DNA of 32,871 nucleotides from Xanthomonas sp. 3793 (GTDB lineage Bacteria > Pseudomonadota > Gammaproteobacteria > Xanthomonadales > Xanthomonadaceae), in assembly GCF_024806835.1 (NCBI RefSeq), contig NZ_JANTYU010000005.1, forward strand, positions 182,126 to 214,996. The letters are read 5' to 3'. Made by a program: the position numbers and the translations under genes. Under the pieces are notes generated by a model, which was given only the letters and a program-made list of their open reading frames with translations, did not search any database and was not told where the DNA came from. Below, piece after piece: positions 16,227 to 26,042 of the stretch. Numbering within the stretch: the stretch's first letter is position 1; each line of letters begins with the position of its first letter.

Positions 16227-18065
16227 CTAGCGGCGCGGTGTACGCACCGCGCCCTTGCTAGTCGACTTCTTCGCTGCGCGCTTGCCCTCCGCGGCTTTGC
16301 CAGCGGTCTTTGCGACCTTGCCGGCCGCGCGTTTGCGCACGGCTTTCTTGGCCGCGCTGCCAGGCGATGCAGCCGCATCCTGCGATGGTCCTGCTGACGC
16401 CGCAGATGTGCGTTTGACTGGCGCGCTGGCGATCTTCTTGGCTGGCACCTTGGCGACTTTCTTTGCTGTCTTCCCGGTAGCTTTCTTCACCGGTGTCGTA
16501 GCGCTGCTGCGCGCTTCCGGTGCCCGGCGCGGCGGTGGTTTGCGGCCAGGGGTGAGCGCGCGCCAGGCGTGTCCGCCGTTCATGGCCAGCAGCGCGTCGG
16601 CGGCCGAGGGACCGGCGCTGCCGGCGGCGTAGTTGGGGAAGTCGCTGGCTGGTTGTTTCCAGGCATCCAGGATCGGCTGCACGATGCGCCAGGCACCTTC
16701 CACCATCGCTGCGTCCTGGAACAGGCCGGCTTCGCCGTTCATGCAGTCCTGCAGCAGGCGCTCGTAACCCACGGTGTACTCCTTGGGAAACCAGTCGCGG
16801 TAGCGGAAGTCCATGCGCACCGGTGCCAGCGCGACCTGCGCGCCGGGGCGCTTGACGTCGAACTGCAGCGAAATGCCTTCATCAGGTTGAATATGCAGCA
16901 CCAGCCAGTCGGGGCCATAACCGCCCACTTCGGTGCTGCGAAACGGCGCCAGCGGCGCGGGCTTGAAGCGGATCGCGATCTCGGTGGTGCGCTCGCGCAG
17001 CCGCTTGCCGGTGCGCAGATAGAACGGCACGCCGGCCCAGCGCCAGGTGTCGACCTGCAGCTTCATCGCTACATAGGTTTCGGTTTCCGAATCGTCCGGC
17101 ACCGTATCTTCTTCACGATAGCCGGGCACGGCGCTGCGATTGACCGCGCCGGATGCGTACTGGCCACGCACCACGTCTTCCGGCTTGATCGGGCGCACCG
17201 CTTCGATCACCTCGGCACGACGGCGATGCATCGCCTCGGTGGTGAAGGCGGCCGGCGGTTCCATCGCAATCATCGCCAGCAACTGGAACAGGTGATTGGG
17301 CACCATGTCGCGCAGGCAACCGGTGGGATCGTAGAAGCGCCCGCGCCCCTCCACCCCGATGGTTTCGGCAGCGGTGATCTGAACGTGATCAATGCGGTCG
17401 CGGTTCCACACCGGCTCGAACAGGCCATTGGCGAAACGGAACGCCAGAATGTTCTGCACGGTTTCCTTGCCCAGGAAATGGTCGATGCGGAACACCTGAT
17501 CCTCGTGCAGCACCTTGGCGACGGTGGCGTTGAGCGCGATGGCGCTGGGCAGGTCGTGGCCGAAGGGTTTTTCCACGATGACGCGGCGCCAGCCCTGGTT
17601 TTCGCGCTGCTTGACCAGGCCGGCTTCGCCGAGATTCAACAACACCGGCTCGAAAAAACGTGCGGCCGTGGCGAGATAGAACAGCACATTGCCTTGCGTG
17701 CCGTAGCGCTTGTGCAGTTTCTCCAGCGCGCCACCCAGGGTTTGATAGGCGCCCAGGTCGGTGAAATCGCCGCGCAGATAATGCATGCGCTCGCGCAGCC
17801 ACTCCCAAGTGTCGGTATCGAACTCGTCAGTCTGGAATTCGGCGTCGCGGCTGCTGAGCAGCTGGGTCATCGACTGGCCCATCATCGTGCGCCACGAACG
17901 CTCACTGATATCGCCGTGATCCATGCCGACGATGGCGAACTGCTCGCCCAGTGCGCCGGAGCGGCGCAGGTTGTACAGCGCCGGCATCACCAGGCGCTTG
18001 GTCAGATCGCCGCGTGCGCCGAACACCACGATGATGCACGGCGGTGTGGTCTGTTGCTCGTTCAT
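16227..18065 (-). CDS. zwf: Glucose-6-phosphate 1-dehydrogenase with histone-H1-like tail
   Basis: A 612-residue protein. Residues 1-505 are a complete G6PDH, the first step of the oxidative pentose phosphate and Entner-Doudoroff routes. It has the NADP loop VVFGARGDLTKR (13-24), EKPFG (165-169) and the active-site signature RIDHFLGKE (193-201). Residues about 507-612 are an added tail rich in Lys, Ala, Pro and Arg with (A/P)KK repeats, like histone H1 or AlgP C-termini; the usual family length is about 490. The ATG at 18065 overlaps the stop of the GH15 gene as ATGA, so the two are translationally coupled. The tail may bind nucleic acid or another polyanion; this is inferred from composition only. 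The frame is open to 18212, but the shorter start gives the normal N-terminus. Confidence 0.95.
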   Translation of the reverse strand: MNEQQTTPPCIIVVFGARGDLTKRLVMPALYNLRRSGALGEQFAIVGMDHGDISERSWRTMMGQSMTQLLSSRDAEFQTDEFDTDTWEWLRERMHYLRGDFTDLGAYQTLGGALEKLHKRYGTQGNVLFYLATAARFFEPVLLNLGEAGLVKQRENQGWRRVIVEKPFGHDLPSAIALNATVAKVLHEDQVFRIDHFLGKETVQNILAFRFANGLFEPVWNRDRIDHVQITAAETIGVEGRGRFYDPTGCLRDMVPNHLFQLLAMIAMEPPAAFTTEAMHRRRAEVIEAVRPIKPEDVVRGQYASGAVNRSAVPGYREEDTVPDDSETETYVAMKLQVDTWRWAGVPFYLRTGKRLRERTTEIAIRFKPAPLAPFRSTEVGGYGPDWLVLHIQPDEGISLQFDVKRPGAQVALAPVRMDFRYRDWFPKEYTVGYERLLQDCMNGEAGLFQDAAMVEGAWRIVQPILDAWKQPASDFPNYAAGSAGPSAADALLAMNGGHAWRALTPGRKPPPRRAPEARSSATTPVKKATGKTAKKVAKVPAKKIASAPVKRTSAASAGPSQDAAASPGSAAKKAVRKRAAGKVAKTAGKAAEGKRAAKKSTSKGAVRTPRR

Positions 18066-19861
18066 GGATGTTGTTCCTTCTCGCCCATGCGTCCATGCAG
18101 GCGCAATGCCGCATTGACCAGGGCCACGTGGGAATACCCTTGCGGGAAGTTGCCAAGCATGCGTTTTGCACGCGGGTCGTATTCTTCGGCGAGCAGGCCC
18201 ACGTCGTTGCACAACCCAAGCAGACGCTCGAGCAATGCGCGCGCCTCATCGGTGCGGCCGATCAACGCAAAGTTTTCCACCAGCCAGAAACTGCAGGCCA
18301 GGAAGGTGCCCTCGCCCGCCGGCAGGCCGTCGGCGCTGTCGTCGGCGCGATAGCGTTCGACCAGGCCATCGATGGTCAGCTCGCGCGCAATCGCATCGGC
18401 AGTGGCGGCAATGCGCGGATCCTCCGCCGGCAGGAACCCGACGATGGGGATCAGCAACAGCGAAGCGTCCAGACGGTCGGAACCGTAGCTCTGCACGAAG
18501 TGCCCGTCCGGGTGCACGCCTTTTTCCAGCACTTCTGCGCGGATTTCGTCGGCAATGCGGCCCCAGTGCGCGCGCTTGTCGGCATCGGCGTTGGTGATGC
18601 CATCGCGGCTGCCGCAATCGAATGCCAGCCACGCCATCACCTTGGAATGCACGAAATGCCGGCGCTCGTCGCGGATCTCCCAGATGCCTTCATCGGGCAG
18701 GCGCCACAGGTCTTCGAGCGTATCCAGGATCTTTTCCAGCAGCGATGCCGACGAGCCATCGTCATCGGACGGCGGGGCTACGCCTTTTTCTCGCGCGTAA
18801 TGGAACGCGCCGATCAACTCGCCATAGACATCGAGCTGGAACTGATCCACCGCGCCATTGCCGATACGCACCGGCCCGGAATTTTCGTAGCCGGGCAGCC
18901 AGTGCGCTTCCCATTCCTGCAGACGACGCTCGCCACCGATGCCGTACAGCGCCTGCAACTGATCCGGCGAGCCGGCGATGGTGCGCTGGACCCAGTCGCG
19001 AAACGAAGCGGCCTCATCGCGATAGCCGGCCTGCAGCAATGCGATCAGCGTGAACACCGAATCGCGCAACCAGCAGTAGCGGTAATCCCAGTTACGCGTG
19101 CCGCCCAGGTGCTCGGGCAACGAGGCAGTGGGCGCGGCCACGATACCGCCGGTGGGCAGGTAGCTGAGCCCTTTCAATACCACCAGCGAGCGACGCACCT
19201 GCCCGGTCCACGGACCGACATCGGTGCAGCGACGTGCCCAGCCATGCCAGAACGCGGCGGTCCGTTGCAGCGCCTGTTCCGGGTCGATCTGCGGCGGCGT
19301 GGGCTCATGCGATGCGCCGTGACTGAGCAGGAACCAGGTGCTTTCGCCGTCGCGCAGCGTAAAGTCCGACTCGGTGCCCATGTCTTCGCCGTGCAGTTCC
19401 TGCGGCGAGCGCAACGCGAGCTGGTCGGGGCCGGCAATGGCGCGGATGCCGCCGTCGATGCCGGTGACCCACGGCACGGTGCGGCCATAGTTGAAGCGAA
19501 AGGTCAGGCGCATGTGCATCGGCACCTCGCCCTGCACGCAGCGCACGATGCGCACCAGATGCTGGTGGTTGTCGCCTTCGTCGCTGGCGACCATGAAGTC
19601 GACCAGCTCCACCGTACCGGTGTCGGTGATCATGCGGGTGCACAACACCAGGCTGTCGTCTTCATAGGCACGTTCGCTGCGAAAGTCGCCGGACGGCGAT
19701 AACGCCCATTGCCCGTTTTGCTCGTCGCCCAGCAGGGATGCGAAAAACGCATCGGAATCGAAACGTGGCAGACACAGCCAGTCGATGGTGCCGCGGTGGT
19801 CGACCAGGGCCGCGCTGTGGCAATTGCCCAGCATGGCGTGGTCCTCGATACGCACGCTCAT
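18062..19861 (-). CDS. Glycoside hydrolase family 15 protein (glucoamylase/trehalase-like)
   Basis: A 599-residue cytoplasmic enzyme. Residues about 3-200 are the N-terminal beta-sandwich (LGNCHSAALVDHRGTIDWLCLPRFD). Residues about 215-590 are the (alpha/alpha)6 barrel, with RNWDYRYCWLRDSVFT (256-271), PDEGIWEIRDERRHFVHSK (389-407, containing the likely catalytic Glu) and LAEEYDP near the C-terminus with the second Glu. Relatives hydrolyse alpha-linked glucosides to glucose, and some bacterial members are trehalases. No signal peptide is present. It overlaps zwf by 4 bases, so released glucose could feed directly into Zwf after phosphorylation (inference). Start ATG at 19861, with GAAGGAAG upstream at a long spacing. 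Confidence 0.92.
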   Translation of the reverse strand: MSVRIEDHAMLGNCHSAALVDHRGTIDWLCLPRFDSDAFFASLLGDEQNGQWALSPSGDFRSERAYEDDSLVLCTRMITDTGTVELVDFMVASDEGDNHQHLVRIVRCVQGEVPMHMRLTFRFNYGRTVPWVTGIDGGIRAIAGPDQLALRSPQELHGEDMGTESDFTLRDGESTWFLLSHGASHEPTPPQIDPEQALQRTAAFWHGWARRCTDVGPWTGQVRRSLVVLKGLSYLPTGGIVAAPTASLPEHLGGTRNWDYRYCWLRDSVFTLIALLQAGYRDEAASFRDWVQRTIAGSPDQLQALYGIGGERRLQEWEAHWLPGYENSGPVRIGNGAVDQFQLDVYGELIGAFHYAREKGVAPPSDDDGSSASLLEKILDTLEDLWRLPDEGIWEIRDERRHFVHSKVMAWLAFDCGSRDGITNADADKRAHWGRIADEIRAEVLEKGVHPDGHFVQSYGSDRLDASLLLIPIVGFLPAEDPRIAATADAIARELTIDGLVERYRADDSADGLPAGEGTFLACSFWLVENFALIGRTDEARALLERLLGLCNDVGLLAEEYDPRAKRMLGNFPQGYSHVALVNAALRLHGRMGEKEQHP

Positions 19862-19924
19862 CGTAGAGGCGCTTCCTTCGTGCGAGGGAACGCCCAGTCT
19901 TGCATGCGCGGTGTCGGGATCAGG

Positions 19925-20245
19925 TTACGAATACGCCGGCAGGCGCAGCAGCGGTGGCACCGTGTGTTCCAGCCGACGGATCAGTGCCGGATCCATGTAC
20001 GCGTAGTCATCGGGAATCTGCAGCGACACCACGCGGCAATGGCGCAGATGCGCGGCGAAGCGCTTGCGCAGCAGCTGCAGGTGGCGGCGCTCCATCACCA
20101 GCACCAGGTCGGACTCGTGCAGCAACTCGGGGGTGACCTGTACCTGCGCATCGGCGGCCAGCCCGGCCGATTGGGTCTGCACGCCCGGCCAGTGGGCAAA
20201 CACGCGCTCGGCGGTAGGGCTGCGCAGCCGGTTGCGGCTGCACAC
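19925..20245 (-). CDS. Small low-molecular-weight phosphatase-like protein
   Basis: About 106 residues. The sequence CSRNRLRSPTAE has the CX5R-S-P phosphate loop of low-molecular-weight tyrosine (or arginine) phosphatases. It is followed by the helix and AGL strand, SDLVLVMERRHLQLL, and IPDDYAYMDP, whose Asp residues may supply the general acid. It is shorter than the usual 150-160. The GTG at 20245 would put the active-site Cys at residue 2 and lose the first strand. The codons before it read VLF in frame, so translation probably begins further up, for example at the CTG at 20260; no in-frame ATG was found. It lies just after the ankyrin stop (20281) and 63 bases before the GH15 gene. The substrate is unknown. 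Confidence 0.75.
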   Translation of the reverse strand: MCSRNRLRSPTAERVFAHWPGVQTQSAGLAADAQVQVTPELLHESDLVLVMERRHLQLLRKRFAAHLRHCRVVSLQIPDDYAYMDPALIRRLEHTVPPLLRLPAYS

Positions 20246-20280
20246 GAACAGTACCCGCAGCGGTGAACCGCCGCGCCGGC

Positions 20281-23200
20281 TCAGCGGCCTTCGCGCAGGA
20301 AGCGCGCCATCGAGGATACGCCCGGCAAGGCGGGTTCGAACTGGCCGGCCACATCGATGAAGCCGCGCATGATGGCGATCTCGCGCGGGGTGCGGTTGAG
20401 CGCGTCGCGGCGGTCGGCGTCGGCGCCGGCACGCAGCAGGCGCTGTACCAGCAGCGGCAGGCCATGCAGTGCGGCCAGATGCAGCGGGCCGAAGCCGCGC
20501 TGATCGGCCACATCCAGCGAGACGTCTTCATCGAGCAGGCGTTCGACGCCGGCCAGCACCACCTTTTCGTCGCAGGCGGTGCCCGGTTCGGCGCGCGCGC
20601 CCAGCAACAACAGCAACGGGCTGACCCGCCCACCGGCCAGCGCATCCGGGTCGGCGCCGGCCAGCAACAAGGTGTCCAGCAACGCCAGCAGACGGGTGGT
20701 GTCGCGCGCCGTGAAGCCGTACAGCGCCGCGCAGTGCAGCGGTGCCAGCCCCTGATTGTCGGTGGCGTGCACGTCGGCTGCAGCCGTGAGCAGGCGCGCC
20801 ACGATGTCCGGCAGGCCGAGCGCGCAGGCCAGCATCAGCACGGTCACTCCGCCCGGCAGGCGATGTTCGATCTGCGCGCCGGCCTGCAACAGTGCGGCGA
20901 CGATGTCGGTCTGGCGCATGCTCACCGCCGCCGACAACGGCGTGGCGCCGCTGTTGGCCGCGCGTTGCGGATCGGCGCCGCGGCCGAGCAGATGCGCGAC
21001 CACACCCAGGTGGCCGCCACCGGCCGCACGCAGCAGCGCAGTGCAGCCCTGGGCGTCGACGGCATCCACCGGCAGGCCGAGGTCGATCAGCCGCCGCACC
21101 GCATCGGTGTCGCCGGTCATCGCTGCCGCCGGCACGTCCGCTTCGCGCAGCGTGCGGCCTGGCAGCGACCAGATCCGCCAGTCCAGCCAGTCGGCCAGAT
21201 CGCGCCGGCCGATCGACAACGCCACGCCCAGCGGGGTCTGCCCGTCGGCGGCGCGCGCTTCCGGCGAGGCGCCCTGCTTGACCAGCAATTTCAGCGAGGC
21301 GTCCCGACCGAGCGCGGTCGCCAGATGCAGCGCGGTCATGCCGTGGCTGTCGCGCGCCTCGCGGTCCACGCCATGTTCCAGCAACCACTGCTGCAGGCGC
21401 AGCCAGCCCAGCCGCACGGCCAGCGACAACGGCGGGTCGCCGGCTGCCGACGGCGCAAACGGGTCGGCGCCACGTTCAAGCAACTCCAGTGCGAACTGTT
21501 CCAGCCCGCGCGAGGCGGCATCGTGCTGCACGCAGGCGCTGAGCAGCCGGGTCAGGCCGCCCGCACCGGCCGGCGACACGCCGTGACGCAGCAACACCTG
21601 CAGCGCCGGCACCGCTTCCACGCCGCGCGAGAGCAGCGCAAACATCGGCACGTCGCCGCAGGCATCGCGCATCTCGGCATCGGCGCCGTGGCGCAGCAGC
21701 CAGTCCACCGCATCGGCGTTGAGCGCCAGATGCGCGTCATGCAGCAGGCCGCCGAGTTCTTCCGGGGCGCATAGCCGCGCCAGCGCGTCCAGGCCATCGC
21801 GTTGGCCGAACTGCAGGCCTTCGCGCAACAACACCAACGGCGGGCGATCGGGCAGCACCGCAACGCCGGGGGTATCGCCGTGCGCATCGCTGACGGCGGC
21901 CGGCACGGGATAGCTGGGGTCGAGCAGTTGCACGATCGCCCAACGCCCGGCTTCGGCTGCCACGTCCACGGCGCGACGGCCATGCACATCGACGCTGTCG
22001 GCCGGCACCTGCAGATCGAGCAGACGTCGGATCAAGGCCGGCGACACGCTGTCGGCGGCGCAGGCCAGCATCACCGCATTGCGGCCGTCGCCGTCGGTGG
22101 CCAGCACATCGGCCTTGCGCGCGACCAGGCGTTCGAGCACCGCACTGCGCGCCTGACGCGCCGCGTCCAGCCACGGCGTGCGGCCGAGCAGATCGCGCGC
22201 TTCCAGGTTGGCCCCGGCCGACAACAGCGCCTCGACGATGTCGCCGTGGCCGGCCAGCGCCGCTTCGTGCAGGGCGCTACGCCGCTGGCGGTCGCGCGCA
22301 TCCACCCGCGCCTTGTGCTTGAGCAGCAACTGCACGCCGGCCGGGTCGTCTTCCTCGGTGCCGGCCGCGGCCAGCAACACCGGCGCACCGCCGTCCGGCT
22401 CGGAGTGGGCACCGCGTTCCAGCAGAAATTTCGCCAGCCGCCAATTGCCGACCTGGCAGGCCATCGCCAGCGGCGAGTGACCTTCGTTGTTGAGCGCGTC
22501 CAGTTCGGCGGCGGCATCGCGCAGCAACGCAGCCACGCCGGGGTCGGAACTGCGTACGGCGTGATGCAGCGGGGTATTGCCGTCGTTGTCGGTGGAGCGC
22601 GGGTCGGCACCGTTGGCCAGCAGGGTCATCACCGCATCCGGGCGGCCATGCCAGCTGTCGCGGGTGGCGGCCAGCAGCGGCGTCATGCCGCGATGCGGCT
22701 GGTTGACGTCCACGCGGCGCACGATCAGCTCGCGCAGCAGGCGCAGATCCGGCAGCACCGCGGCCAGCGCCGGCAGGCTGCGCTGGTCGCGCCATTCCGG
22801 CAGCGGCATCGCCTGCGGGTCGGCGCCGGCCTCCAGCAACTGCAGCGCGCGGTCCACCCGGCCGCTACGCGCGGCTTCGAACAATTCGGGCACCAGCTGA
22901 TGCTGGGCGACCGGCTCCAGCGGGCGCGGTTCGGCGGCCGCTTCGGAGAAGAAATCGGCAGCCTGCCTGGCCACTGGCGCATCGCTGCGCGCCGGTGCGG
23001 CGGTGCGTTGCAGCAGCAGATGGGCGGCGGGCAGCAGCGCGCTGGCGGCAATCGCCAGGCCCCAGCGCAGGCCGCCGGACAACCAGCCCGGCCAGGCCAC
23101 CACCACCACGACGGTGCACACCGCCAGCACCAGGGCGGCCGCCAGCAGGCCGCGCCAGGCATGCAATTCCTGCGTGGCCAGCGCGTGCCAGCGTGGCGCC

Positions 23201-23601
23201 AGCGCGCCACCGTCGCGTTCCACCTCGCCCCACAACGGCCAGGTGCGCCACAGGCCCAGCAAGGCGGCGCTCACGGCCACGCTCAGGGCCAACGCTGCGG
23301 CCAGGCTGCCGCTGTCGCGCAGCGCGGTCAGCGGCCAGCTGATCAATGCCGCCAAGGCGAGCAGGCCGACGCCCCAGATCGCCAGCAACGGCGGCAACGC
23401 CTGCGCGATGGCGCGCGGCTGCGTCGCCAGCGCGCGGGTGCCGCGCGCCCACGACACCGCCAGTGCAAAGACCGGCTGCGCCAGCCACAGGCTTACCGCA
23501 GCAACGGCGCCGCCAAGGCCACCGAGCAGGGACAACACCACGCCGGCTGCACCTGCCAGCGCTGCGGCGCGCACTCGCGCGGCACGCTGCGGCTCAGTCA
23601 T
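20281..23601 (-). CDS. Large membrane-anchored ankyrin-repeat protein
   Basis: A 1106-residue protein. Residues about 10-200 carry four to six hydrophobic helices. The remaining 850 or so residues are a long array of ankyrin repeats of about 33 residues, with clear copies such as [41 protein letters not shown] and [21 protein letters not shown], and the last complete one near the C-terminus. It probably displays a protein-binding solenoid on the cytoplasmic face of the membrane (orientation inferred). The ATG at 23601 overlaps the end of ycgL by 8 bases, so the two are coupled; upstream codons in the frame belong to ycgL. Several repeats are degenerate. The binding partner is not evident. Confidence 0.9.
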   Translation of the reverse strand: MTEPQRAARVRAAALAGAAGVVLSLLGGLGGAVAAVSLWLAQPVFALAVSWARGTRALATQPRAIAQALPPLLAIWGVGLLALAALISWPLTALRDSGSLAAALALSVAVSAALLGLWRTWPLWGEVERDGGALAPRWHALATQELHAWRGLLAAALVLAVCTVVVVVAWPGWLSGGLRWGLAIAASALLPAAHLLLQRTAAPARSDAPVARQAADFFSEAAAEPRPLEPVAQHQLVPELFEAARSGRVDRALQLLEAGADPQAMPLPEWRDQRSLPALAAVLPDLRLLRELIVRRVDVNQPHRGMTPLLAATRDSWHGRPDAVMTLLANGADPRSTDNDGNTPLHHAVRSSDPGVAALLRDAAAELDALNNEGHSPLAMACQVGNWRLAKFLLERGAHSEPDGGAPVLLAAAGTEEDDPAGVQLLLKHKARVDARDRQRRSALHEAALAGHGDIVEALLSAGANLEARDLLGRTPWLDAARQARSAVLERLVARKADVLATDGDGRNAVMLACAADSVSPALIRRLLDLQVPADSVDVHGRRAVDVAAEAGRWAIVQLLDPSYPVPAAVSDAHGDTPGVAVLPDRPPLVLLREGLQFGQRDGLDALARLCAPEELGGLLHDAHLALNADAVDWLLRHGADAEMRDACGDVPMFALLSRGVEAVPALQVLLRHGVSPAGAGGLTRLLSACVQHDAASRGLEQFALELLERGADPFAPSAAGDPPLSLAVRLGWLRLQQWLLEHGVDREARDSHGMTALHLATALGRDASLKLLVKQGASPEARAADGQTPLGVALSIGRRDLADWLDWRIWSLPGRTLREADVPAAAMTGDTDAVRRLIDLGLPVDAVDAQGCTALLRAAGGGHLGVVAHLLGRGADPQRAANSGATPLSAAVSMRQTDIVAALLQAGAQIEHRLPGGVTVLMLACALGLPDIVARLLTAAADVHATDNQGLAPLHCAALYGFTARDTTRLLALLDTLLLAGADPDALAGGRVSPLLLLLGARAEPGTACDEKVVLAGVERLLDEDVSLDVADQRGFGPLHLAALHGLPLLVQRLLRAGADADRRDALNRTPREIAIMRGFIDVAGQFEPALPGVSSMARFLREGR

Positions 23602-23854
23602 AGTCGCACTCGCCCGCCAGCACCACCGTCTTGGGCAGCTGCAGGTAGAACCCGTGCTTGCCGAGCGCTTCGCGCACGGTTGCCACATCGGCCTGCGCCA
23701 GGCGGCGCTCAGGCGTCAACGCCACCTCCAGCACGAATGCGAATGGCGCCAACTGCGCGTGCACGGCAGCGGGAAGACCGGAGAAGTCGTCGCGCGTGGC
23801 CAGGTAGACGAAGGTGTCCTGCTTGCGTTGGCTTTTATAGACGTAGGCGTGCAT
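23594..23854 (-). CDS. YcgL domain protein
   Basis: An 86-residue protein that aligns by eye with E. coli YcgL over its whole length: an N-terminal [21 protein letters not shown] (YRSSKRDQTYLYV...KDDFS in YcgL), an [14 protein letters not shown] helix and the ending FYLQLP. The YcgL fold is known, but its biochemical role is not settled. The ATG at 23854 places the first strand at residue 3, as in the family; codons further up to 24025 are open but unlike the family. It is the first gene of the minus-strand run that continues into the ankyrin gene, and is divergent from the pigment ketosynthase gene. Confidence 0.87.
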   Translation of the reverse strand: MHAYVYKSQRKQDTFVYLATRDDFSGLPAAVHAQLAPFAFVLEVALTPERRLAQADVATVREALGKHGFYLQLPKTVVLAGECDYD

Positions 23855-24011
23855 GCGCGCGTGATCGCGCTCTAAGAGCGGTAGGTCGCGTCGATTGTGT
23901 CCCAATTGCGGCGACGGCGAAAGCGCGGCCGCTGCGAAAAATCCCAGCCACGTCAGCGACATGACCGGCGCGTTCAGTTGCGCCGTCGACGGGGCCGGCG
24001 CACGCCGCCGA

Positions 24012-24017
24012 TATACT
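24012..24017 (+). promoter_or_regulatory. Possible -10 element before the ketosynthase operon
   Basis: TATACT (24012-24017) stands out in GC-rich DNA, 28 bases before the GTG start. No good -35 box was found at 16-18 bases, so an activator or another sigma factor might be needed. Weak call. Confidence 0.3.
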
Positions 24018-24045
24018 GCGAGCACTTTTTGCCAGCCAGACCATC

Positions 24046-25269
24046 GTGAGCCAAGCGCAGCATTCGTCCCAGATGGCCCCGGTCGCCGTCACCGCCTACA
24101 CCTCCACCACCGCGCTCGGCGCCGGGCTCGCGGCCCAGGCCGCCGCCCTGCAGTCGCGTCGCAGCGGCCTGCGTTACAACGATTTCGGACCGCAGCCGCT
24201 GCCGTGCTGGATCGGCCGCGTCGACGGCGTGGAAGCAGTCGTGCTGCCCGATGCGCTGCAAGGCTGGGACTGCCGCAACAACCGGCTGGCCTGGCTGGCC
24301 CTGCAGCAGGACGGCATGGCCGACGCCGTGCAGGCAGCCGCCCAGCGCTACGGCGCCGAGCGCGTGGCGGTGATCATCGGCACTTCCACCTCCAGCATCG
24401 GCGCCAGCGAAGAGGCCTATACGCGGCTGGTCGACGACGCCGACGGCGCGCGGTTTCCGGACGATCTGGCCCGCCCCATCGTGCACACCCCGCATTCGCT
24501 GGGCGACTTCGTCCAGCACGCCACCGGCCTGCGCGGCCCCAGCGTGACCGTGGCCACCGCCTGTTCGTCCAGCGCCAAGGTCTTCGCCCAGGCGGCGCGG
24601 CTGATCGACGCCGGGGTGATCGACGCGGCGCTGGTCGGCGGCGTGGACACCTTGTGCGGCAGCGTGCTGTTCGGCTTCAACTCGCTGCAGGTGGTCGCGC
24701 CCGAACCGTGCCAGCCGTTCGACGCGCGTCGGGTCGGCCTGAGCCTGGGCGAAGCCGGTGGCTTTGCGCTGGTCGAACGCACCGCCGCCGCCCCGGAGGC
24801 GACGCTATGGCTGTACGGCTACGGCGAATCCAGCGATGCGCACCACATGTCCGCCCCGCATCCGCAGGGCCTGGGCGCGCAGCTGGCGATGCGCGGCGCG
24901 CTCGAACGCGCCGGCCTGGACGCAGCAGCGGTGGGCTATCTGAATCTGCATGGCACCGCCACGCCGGCCAACGACAGCGTGGAAGCGGCAGCGGTGGCGG
25001 CGATCTTCCCGGACACCTTGCACGCCAGTTCGACCAAGGCCTGGACCGGCCACACCCTGGGCGCGGCCGGCATCGTCGAGTCGGTGATCGCGCTGCTGGC
25101 GCTGCGCGACGGCGTGCTGCCGGGCACGCTCAACAGTGCCGTGCCCGACCCCGCCTGCGGCCCGCAGATCCGCTTCGACAACGCCCATTCCCGGATCGAT
25201 TACGCAATGAACAACTCCTTCGGTTTTGGCGGCAACAACTGTTCGCTGCTGTTCGGGCGGGCACGCTGA
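24046..25269 (+). CDS. Beta-ketoacyl-ACP synthase of the aryl-polyene (xanthomonadin) cluster
   Basis: A 407-residue thiolase-fold condensing enzyme that elongates an ACP-bound polyene chain with malonyl units. The catalytic triad is complete: Cys173 (TACSSSAK), His302 (NLHGTATP) and His336 ([12 protein letters not shown]); [10 protein letters not shown] near 389-398 is the usual C-terminal loop. The length is typical of KAS II. It begins at a GTG (24046); an ATG ten codons on is an alternative, and no strong ribosome-binding site precedes either. Its stop overlaps the ATG of the next gene by one base (TGATG), typical of a ketosynthase/chain-length-factor pair. Assignment to pigment synthesis comes from the neighbours. 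Confidence 0.9.
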   Translation: MSQAQHSSQMAPVAVTAYTSTTALGAGLAAQAAALQSRRSGLRYNDFGPQPLPCWIGRVDGVEAVVLPDALQGWDCRNNRLAWLALQQDGMADAVQAAAQRYGAERVAVIIGTSTSSIGASEEAYTRLVDDADGARFPDDLARPIVHTPHSLGDFVQHATGLRGPSVTVATACSSSAKVFAQAARLIDAGVIDAALVGGVDTLCGSVLFGFNSLQVVAPEPCQPFDARRVGLSLGEAGGFALVERTAAAPEATLWLYGYGESSDAHHMSAPHPQGLGAQLAMRGALERAGLDAAAVGYLNLHGTATPANDSVEAAAVAAIFPDTLHASSTKAWTGHTLGAAGIVESVIALLALRDGVLPGTLNSAVPDPACGPQIRFDNAHSRIDYAMNNSFGFGGNNCSLLFGRAR

Positions 25270-26042
25270 TGCTGACCGCCACCATCGAAGGGATCGGTTT
25301 CTGGACCCAGGGCCTGCCAACCTGGGAAGCGGCGCATGCGTTCGTGCACGGCGCCCCGCTGCAGGAGACGCCTACGCGTCCGGCACCGCAACTGCTGGCC
25401 GCCAACGAGCGCCGCCGCGCGCCCGATACGGTGGCGGTGTCGCTCGAAGCCGCACTGGCCGCCTGCACGGCCGCCGGCCGCGACCCCGCCAGCCTGCCGT
25501 CGGTGTTCACTTCCACGCACGGCGATCTGGCCATCACCGATTACATGTGCACCACGCTGGCCAGCGACCCGCTGGCGATCTCGCCGACCAAGTTCCACAA
25601 CTCGGTGCACAACGCCGCGGCAGGCTACTGGACCATCGGCGCCGGTGCGATGACCCCGGCCACGGCGATCAGCGCCCACGCCGCCAGTTTTGCGCAGGGC
25701 CTGCTGGAAGCGCTGGTGCAACTCACCGCCGGCGTCGATGCGGTGCTGCTGGCCGGATACGACGCGCGCTCGGTGGGGCCGCTTGGCCGCATCTCGCCCA
25801 GCCAGGGCCTGCTCGGTGGCGCACTGGTGCTGGGCCGCGCCGGCCAGGCCGGCAAACCGCAGCTGCAGGCGCGGCTGGACGATGGCGCGCCGTCTCCCGA
25901 TGATGGCGCGCTGGCGCACCATGTCGCAGGCAATGCGATGGCGCCGATGCTGCCGCTGTTTGCGCTGCTGGCCGGCCACGGCGACAGCGCTGCGCTGTAT
26001 GCCGGCCCTGGCCGCGTGCTGCGCGTGGAGCTGCAGCGATGA
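25269..26042 (+). CDS. Ketosynthase-like chain-length factor, no active-site Cys
   Basis: A 257-residue half-length ketosynthase relative. Residues 79-123 read FTSTHGDLAITDYMC, then SPTKFHNSVHNAAAGYWTIG, the signature of the beta-ketoacyl synthase N-terminal-like proteins of aryl-polyene clusters. There is no TACSS nucleophile, and the C-terminal half of a ketosynthase is missing, so it probably cannot condense by itself. It would pair with the preceding enzyme and help set chain length (family knowledge and inference). The ATG at 25269 shares a base with the upstream stop, and its own stop overlaps the next ATG (ATGA). The upstream open frame in the same phase is the antisense-like shadow of the ketosynthase gene and is not part of the protein. 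Confidence 0.87.
   Translation: MLTATIEGIGFWTQGLPTWEAAHAFVHGAPLQETPTRPAPQLLAANERRRAPDTVAVSLEAALAACTAAGRDPASLPSVFTSTHGDLAITDYMCTTLASDPLAISPTKFHNSVHNAAAGYWTIGAGAMTPATAISAHAASFAQGLLEALVQLTAGVDAVLLAGYDARSVGPLGRISPSQGLLGGALVLGRAGQAGKPQLQARLDDGAPSPDDGALAHHVAGNAMAPMLPLFALLAGHGDSAALYAGPGRVLRVELQR

Noticed and set aside
16569..23964. Very long plus-strand open frames (up to 720 codons) opposite zwf, GH15 and the ankyrin gene
   Set aside because: They are antisense shadows caused by third-position GC bias. Their translations are His/Arg/Gln-rich without domains, while the opposite strand encodes clear families.
23895..25268. A continuous frame leading into the chain-length-factor gene, which would make a 715-residue protein
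   Set aside because: The upstream part is Arg/Ala/Gly-rich and lies out of frame over the ketosynthase gene, whose catalytic triad is intact. The ATG at 25269 gives the normal family start.
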